Below are positions 7,125-9,943 of a stretch of DNA of 9,943 bases, in pieces. How positions within the stretch are numbered: position 1 is the stretch's first letter; every line of letters starts with the position of its first letter. The notes under the pieces were generated by a model that saw only the letters and a list, made by a program, of their open reading frames with translations, had not been told where the DNA came from and did no database searches. Both the position numbers and the translations under genes were made by a program. Source of the stretch: an uncultured Collinsella sp. (GTDB lineage: Bacteria > Actinomycetota > Coriobacteriia > Coriobacteriales > Coriobacteriaceae); contig CABUMZ010000073.1 of the NCBI GenBank assembly GCA_902492825.1, positions 1 through 9,943 of the forward strand. The letters are read 5' to 3'.

Positions 7125-7207
7125 GTTGCTTTGCTATGCTTTGCTATCTTTTGCCCGCAGGCATGGATGAGAGGCTCTCTTTAGCCTTTGAGATTGGGCT
7201 TGAATGG

Positions 7208-7308
7208 GTCGTATGCCACAAAACGGGCCTATCTACTACGTTTAATTGGATACCCTCAACCATGCCGGGAAAACGAAAAATAAAACCGACGCTCCTATAA
7301 GTTGTCAA
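7208..7308 (+). repeat. Host repeat copy A, left of the IS110 element
   Basis: Positions 7211-7263 match the reverse complement of 8886-8938 at 39 of 53 positions, including the run ATCTACTACGTT. A weaker similarity seems to continue towards 7308. On the plus strand an ATG at 7163 opens a 45-residue frame ending at 7300 with the tail VVCHKTGLSTTFN...STM; copy B encodes VRHEKGPSTTFN...PTM. On the minus strand a 39-residue frame (7263 to 7144) contains LNVVD, also shared by copy B. Neither frame has a good ribosome-binding site, so I record this as a repeat and not a gene. Confidence 0.6.
7280..7308 (-). promoter_or_regulatory. Possible outward promoter at the 3' end of the transposase gene
   Basis: On the minus strand TTGACA (7303-7308), a perfect consensus -35 box, is followed after a 17-bp spacer by TTTTAT (7280-7285), a four-of-six match to a -10 box. 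It would transcribe leftwards out of the element through repeat copy A and towards the transporter terminator. The -35 box overlaps the transposase stop codon. A chance match is possible. Confidence 0.3.
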
Positions 7309-8543
7309 GAGGCGGTTTGCGGGAGCGCTCCCTGCAATTCGCACAGGAGCTCGTAGTACATCCTCTCCAGTCTCGTCGACCGCCGTGTCCCCCGTTCCAG
7401 GTGACCGAGCGCGGCCGCGGACATGCCGAGCCCCGCTGCGGCCTGCTTCTGAGTCACCCGCATCGCCTTGCGCATCTTCGCGAGCTCGGGCCCTTCCGGC
7501 GCGGCGCCGTCGGGGTTCGGGTCCATGAGCACGCGGTACACCTCCCGCGCTATGTAGCGCTTCAGGCAGCGGATCGCCTCCCTCCGGGACTTCCCCTCGG
7601 AGGTTCGCCTCGCCACGTACCTCTTCGTCCTCTCGTCGTACGCCATGCGCTTGATCGCGATCTCGTAGAGCGCCCAGTTCGCCTGCCGGTTGCCGCCGCG
7701 GTTGAGCCTGTGCCGTTCCGTCTTCCCGCTCGACGCGGGAATCGGCGAGGTGCCGCACAGCATCGAGAACGCCGCCTCGCCCTTCAGCCTGCCGGGGTTG
7801 TCGCCGGCGGCCACGACCAGGGCGGCGGCGGTCGTCGTGCCGCAGCCCTCGACGCCGAGCAGCGCGGGCGCGTTCGCCTCCAGCAGCGCGCGGATGCGCG
7901 CGTCGCAGGATTCGACCTGGCTGCGGGCCTCCTTCCAGACCGCCGCGACGGACCGCAGCGAGGCCAGCACGCTCTCCTCGAGCGCGTCGCCCGCCTTCCT
8001 CCCGCGCGCGAGCAGCGGCATGAGGTCCTTCGGCCGCTCGCGGCCCCTGAACCGCTCCCTCAGGGCGCCCGGGGCCGTCGTGAGCATCGACTTCGCGCAG
8101 GCCACGCAGGACGTGGACGTCGCGACGGCCAGCCTGCGCGCGACGTAGAGCTGGCGTACCGCCTCGACCCAGCCGTCCTGCGACTTCGGCACGGAGCACC
8201 CCTTCCCGGACGCCGCCTTGCGCGCCGCGCGCTCGGCGTCCAGCGGGTCGCTCTTCCCCTCGCCGGGCCTCGCCTTGTCCCTCTTGGGCCTGAGCACCTC
8301 GACGACGTTGTACCCGAGCTCCACGAGCCTCCTCGTCAGCCCGGCCCCGTACGACGCCGTGCCCTCGACGCCGACGACCAGGCAGCCGCCCGGGTCGCCT
8401 ATCGCCTCCGCCAGCCTGTCGTAGCCTTCGGGGTCGGCCCTGAAGCTCCCGCTCCGGATCTTCCTCCCGAGGCCGTCGAGCAGGCACAGGACATGCACGT
8501 CCTTGTGCGTGTCGACGCCCGCGATGACCGTTTCGCCTTCCAT
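7305..8543 (-). CDS. IS110-family transposase/recombinase with C-terminal XRE-like domain
   Basis: This 412-residue DEDD recombinase would excise and insert the element, in characterised relatives guided by a bridge RNA. The N-terminal RuvC-like domain shows Asp11 (GVDTHKD), Glu60 (GVEGTAS), and Asp99 and Asp102 (SDPLDAE). A helical region (about 125-220) follows, then the Transposase_20 domain (about 228-310) with GVEGCGTTTAAAL and the SSGK segment, where Ser271 or Ser272 is the probable serine nucleophile, and NRGGNRQANWALYEIAIKRM. The tail (about 353-400) reads as an XRE-type helix-turn-helix, with TQKQAAAGLGMSAAALGHLE at 364-383; most IS110 proteins end before this. The start at 8543 is chosen because GAGGGGAG (8549-8556) lies 5 nt upstream; an upstream in-frame ATG at 8648 would translate the structured leader. 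GC content is visibly higher than in neighbouring genes. Confidence 0.93.
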   Translation of the reverse strand: MEGETVIAGVDTHKDVHVLCLLDGLGRKIRSGSFRADPEGYDRLAEAIGDPGGCLVVGVEGTASYGAGLTRRLVELGYNVVEVLRPKRDKARPGEGKSDPLDAERAARKAASGKGCSVPKSQDGWVEAVRQLYVARRLAVATSTSCVACAKSMLTTAPGALRERFRGRERPKDLMPLLARGRKAGDALEESVLASLRSVAAVWKEARSQVESCDARIRALLEANAPALLGVEGCGTTTAAALVVAAGDNPGRLKGEAAFSMLCGTSPIPASSGKTERHRLNRGGNRQANWALYEIAIKRMAYDERTKRYVARRTSEGKSRREAIRCLKRYIAREVYRVLMDPNPDGAAPEGPELAKMRKAMRVTQKQAAAGLGMSAAALGHLERGTRRSTRLERMYYELLCELQGALPQTAS

Positions 8544-8559
8544 TTTCGCTCCCCTCGGT

Positions 8560-8810
8560 CTGCCGCCTGCTCCGCGCCCGGGTCTCCCAGACATTGCACT
8601 GACGGGAGCGCTACAATCCAATTGGCTTGTCCGATTGTCCGCGCTCATGCTCCTATTAGGTCATGGCAGGACTCCGGGACGCGGATGCCGGGGCGAGACA
8701 GGTCGGATTTGAGGACGGCCGAAGAGGCGTCAGCAGGTCAGTGGGTCATCGTCCCGGCATTCAGCATCAGGGTAGCGCTGCGACGCGGAAATCGCGCGCC
8801 GTTGCCGCGC
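8560..8810 (-). ncRNA. Candidate bridge RNA region of the IS110 element
   Basis: The non-coding DNA upstream of the recombinase has nested inverted repeats. From the gene outward: GTCT/AGAC (8582-8585, 8589-8592); a two-part stem GAGCGC/GCGCTC (8606-8611, 8641-8646) and ACAATC/GATTGT (8613-8618, 8633-8638), separated by a small internal loop and capped by a 14-nt loop; a long-range 10-of-11 stem at 8685-8695 and 8750-8760 enclosing a smaller hairpin (8714-8731); and GCGCG/CGCGC (8794-8798, 8806-8810). Position and stem-with-loop style fit bridge RNAs of the IS110 group, but I did not establish guide-target matches, so the exact RNA and its ends are unknown. Confidence 0.4.
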
Positions 8811-8832
8811 CCCGCAGTGCCCGCTTCCCCCG

Positions 8833-8941
8833 AGAACAATTATCAGTGCAGGTAGAAGGCCTGTCGATTTTCGAAAAAGGCGATCATGGTTGGCCTCATC
8901 GAGTTGAACGTAGTAGATGGTCCCTTTTCGTGGCGGACCAT
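8833..8941 (-). repeat. Host repeat copy B, right of the IS110 element
   Basis: This is the diverged, inverted partner of copy A (39 of 53 identical over 8886-8938). On the minus strand it carries a 32-residue frame from ATG at 8941 to a TGA at 8843-8845, MVRHEKGPSTTFN...AFYLH, which shares H..GxSTTFN and a downstream TM with copy A. On the plus strand an ATG at 8886 opens a 27-residue frame sharing MV..I.LNVVD.P..W.T with the antisense frame of copy A. The two copies converge on the element. Confidence 0.6.
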
Positions 8942-8985
8942 CAAACGAACGCCGACGCTTGTGCTGTAGCCGCTCCGATCATTCG

Positions 8986-9056
8986 TAAGTTGCGGTGGAA
9001 TAGTTTCTAAACTCGACTACTCAAGGCTAAAACCGGAACTATATCACCGCAACTTA
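8986..9056. repeat. 71-bp hairpin repeat with perfect 12-bp arms
   Basis: TAAGTTGCGGTG (8986-8997) and CACCGCAACTTA (9045-9056) are perfect reverse complements. After a 2-nt internal mismatch region the pairing resumes with ATAGTT (9000-9005) and AACTAT (9037-9042), leaving a 31-nt loop. It lies 51 bp downstream of the stop of the minus-strand membrane-protein gene and could end that transcript, although no T run follows on that strand. Between it and that gene is a G-rich plus-strand tract (9057-9073). Confidence 0.7.
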
Positions 9057-9107
9057 GGGGGGATGGGCGGGGGTACTAGTTGGGTGCTGCCGTCGGGCTG
9101 GGATGGT

Positions 9108-9943
9108 TTAGGCTCGCTCGCGATGCTTCCATTGTTTACGGCACCAGCGCATGAGCGCCTTTATGACGGGAATCGTGATGAGGATGGCCCATGCGGGATG
9201 GGGTTGCTCCAGGCAGAGCCACATGTAGAGGAACCATGCCTCGGCACTGACTGAATAGACGACATCGATCAGCTTAGATAAGTGGCGTTGGTCGATAAAG
9301 TCGCCGAGTGCGTAATAGACGGGAATCAAAAAGACGAGGAAGAGTCCCGTAACCCATGTGCTGTAGACAATGCCGAGCACCAGATAGGCGAGGGCGACAA
9401 GCGCGGGGAAGGGGAATTTGTTCCATGTACGTCCGACCTTGGTGTGGAAATGCTTGCCATGATGGTCGAGCTTGTCGTGTGCTTCCTTCCAGCTGGAGAA
9501 CGTCTCGCCGTCGATGGTGACGGTGCCGTCGTCATTGGTATGGCGTCTATGTCCATCGTCCTCAAGCGTATCGACATGCACGCCGTCCGGCCCCACATGC
9601 ACCTCTTCGCCCTTGCGCTCGTTTGTCACATGGATGCCGTTCCAGCCAACATGGACTTCCTCGCCTTTATTGGGATCAATGACGTGGATGCCGCGCGCGA
9701 GGGAAATATCGACAAGTGGTTTGTCGCCACAATCGGCGTGCTCGGCAGAATCTTCGGCCTCTTTAGCCTCATCCACCGTTTCGGTGCTGCCGTCCTCTGA
9801 GCCATCGGCATCACTAGCCGCTTCCCCATACAACAACTCATCCAGCGACACACCATACAGCGCGGCGAGCGCAATGAGGTTATCGGTATCGGGTGAGGAC
9901 TCGCTGCGTTCCCATTTACTGACAGCCTGACGGCTCACACCCA
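9108..9943 (-). CDS. XRE-family helix-turn-helix membrane protein, 5'-truncated by the window edge
   Basis: The gene runs off the right edge. The first in-window codons read GVSRQAVSKWE, the middle of an XRE helix-turn-helix, so the GTG at 9938 is an internal valine and the true start lies outside. Numbering from that valine: the rest of the helix-turn-helix, including NLIALAALYGVSLDELLYG, to residue 38; an acidic Ser/Glu/Asp linker (39-72); an 18-residue tandem repeat (83-100 and 101-118, consensus GIHV....KGEEVHVG.., plus a partial GVHV); a His-rich stretch (130-166, including DGTVTIDGETFSSWKEAHDKL); then three or four hydrophobic helices (about 177-193, 197-213, 229-243, 249-263) and a basic tail ending KHRERA. 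The helix-turn-helix fused to membrane helices suggests a membrane-tethered regulator. I know of related architectures in Actinobacteria and Firmicutes but no assigned function for this one. Confidence 0.85.
   Translation of the reverse strand, partial: GVSRQAVSKWERSESSPDTDNLIALAALYGVSLDELLYGEAASDADGSEDGSTETVDEAKEAEDSAEHADCGDKPLVDISLARGIHVIDPNKGEEVHVGWNGIHVTNERKGEEVHVGPDGVHVDTLEDDGHRRHTNDDGTVTIDGETFSSWKEAHDKLDHHGKHFHTKVGRTWNKFPFPALVALAYLVLGIVYSTWVTGLFLVFLIPVYYALGDFIDQRHLSKLIDVVYSVSAEAWFLYMWLCLEQPHPAWAILITIPVIKALMRWCRKQWKHRERA
9573..9692 (-). repeat. In-gene 18-residue (54-bp) tandem repeat
   Basis: Within the membrane-protein gene, two consecutive 18-residue units share GIHV, KGEEVHVG and a final Trp/Pro-Asn/Asp, followed by a third partial unit GVHV. 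The alternating hydrophobic and polar residues (EEVHVG..GIHV) suggest short beta strands. The units are not identical, so this is an old duplication and not a recent slippage product. Confidence 0.75.

Larger units (their letters stand above)
7305..8833 (-). mobile_element. IS110-family insertion sequence, boundaries approximate
   Basis: The element contains one recombinase gene plus about 290 bp of GC-rich, structured non-coding DNA on its 5' side and almost nothing on its 3' side, the layout of the IS110 group (not IS1111). No terminal inverted repeats or target duplication are evident, as expected for this family. I place the ends where the similarity of the two flanking host-repeat copies stops and composition changes: near the transposase stop on one side and near 8833 on the other. 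An alternative inner right boundary near 8659 is suggested by a 10-of-11 direct repeat, GCTCCTAT(A/T)AG, at 7291-7301 and 8649-8659. The reading frame is intact, so the element may be active. Confidence 0.7.

Noticed and set aside
7144..8487. Minus-strand frame of 447 codons overlapping the transposase in another frame
   Set aside because: Most of it is an Arg/Gly-rich shadow of the recombinase. Only its last 39 codons, within repeat copy A, share anything with another locus.
8544..8648. Extended transposase start at 8648
   Set aside because: The strong GAGGGGAG site before 8543 and the family's usual N terminus beginning just before the first Asp motif favour 8543; the extension would translate structured leader sequence.
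7302..8855. Plus-strand frame of 517 codons across the transposase region
   Set aside because: It is antisense to the recombinase, rich in Arg/Pro/Ala/His, and has no recognisable motif. It is an artefact of high GC opposite a real gene.
9108..9938. Complete gene starting at GTG 9938
   Set aside because: The preceding in-frame Gly codon and the GVSRQAVSKWE context show this is the middle of a helix-turn-helix, so the gene is truncated by the window.

Overview
The window looks like chromosomal DNA of a GC-rich Gram-positive gut actinobacterium, probably Collinsella or another member of the Coriobacteriia. This placement is inferred from codon use, the style of the proteins and the many GC-rich intergenic repeats; no rRNA or other marker gene is present to confirm it.

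Layout, left to right. Bases 1-615 have no convincing gene. They hold a GC-rich degenerate tandem repeat (138-263) and a 180-bp inverted-repeat element (275-454). An Ogt-type O6-alkylguanine-DNA alkyltransferase gene follows (616-1194), then a strong hairpin (1222-1255). Next is a four-gene, same-strand module: an OmpR/PhoB-type response regulator (1423-2112) overlapping its sensor histidine kinase by 4 nt (2109-3488), then, after an 85-bp structured gap, an ABC transporter ATPase (3574-4275) and a large FtsX-family permease with an extracellular domain (4281-7046). The likely logic is that the kinase senses an envelope or extracellular signal and the regulator controls its own operon and the downstream MacB/LolD/BceA-like transporter. 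A direct repeat of GCTAAGGC spaced 11 bp, just upstream of a -10-like box, fits autoregulation. The module ends at a strong terminator (7092-7124). Near-identical 31-bp sequences lie in inverted orientation on either side of the transporter pair.

Bases 7200-8941 hold an IS110-family insertion. The recombinase (7305-8543, minus strand) has the DEDD and serine domains of bridge-RNA recombinases plus an unusual XRE-like helix-turn-helix tail. About 290 bases of GC-rich, hairpin-rich non-coding DNA lie upstream of it, where IS110-group elements encode their bridge RNA. The element appears to sit between two convergent, diverged copies of one host repeat (about 7208-7308 and 8833-8941). This nested arrangement is the most interesting part of the window.

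The right end has a perfect 12-bp-stem hairpin repeat (8986-9056) and the 5'-truncated minus-strand gene of an XRE-family membrane protein (9108-9943) with an 18-residue tandem repeat in its linker. No tRNA, rRNA, CRISPR array or phage gene was seen. Exact element boundaries, the bridge RNA and the regulatory sites are inferences from sequence alone.
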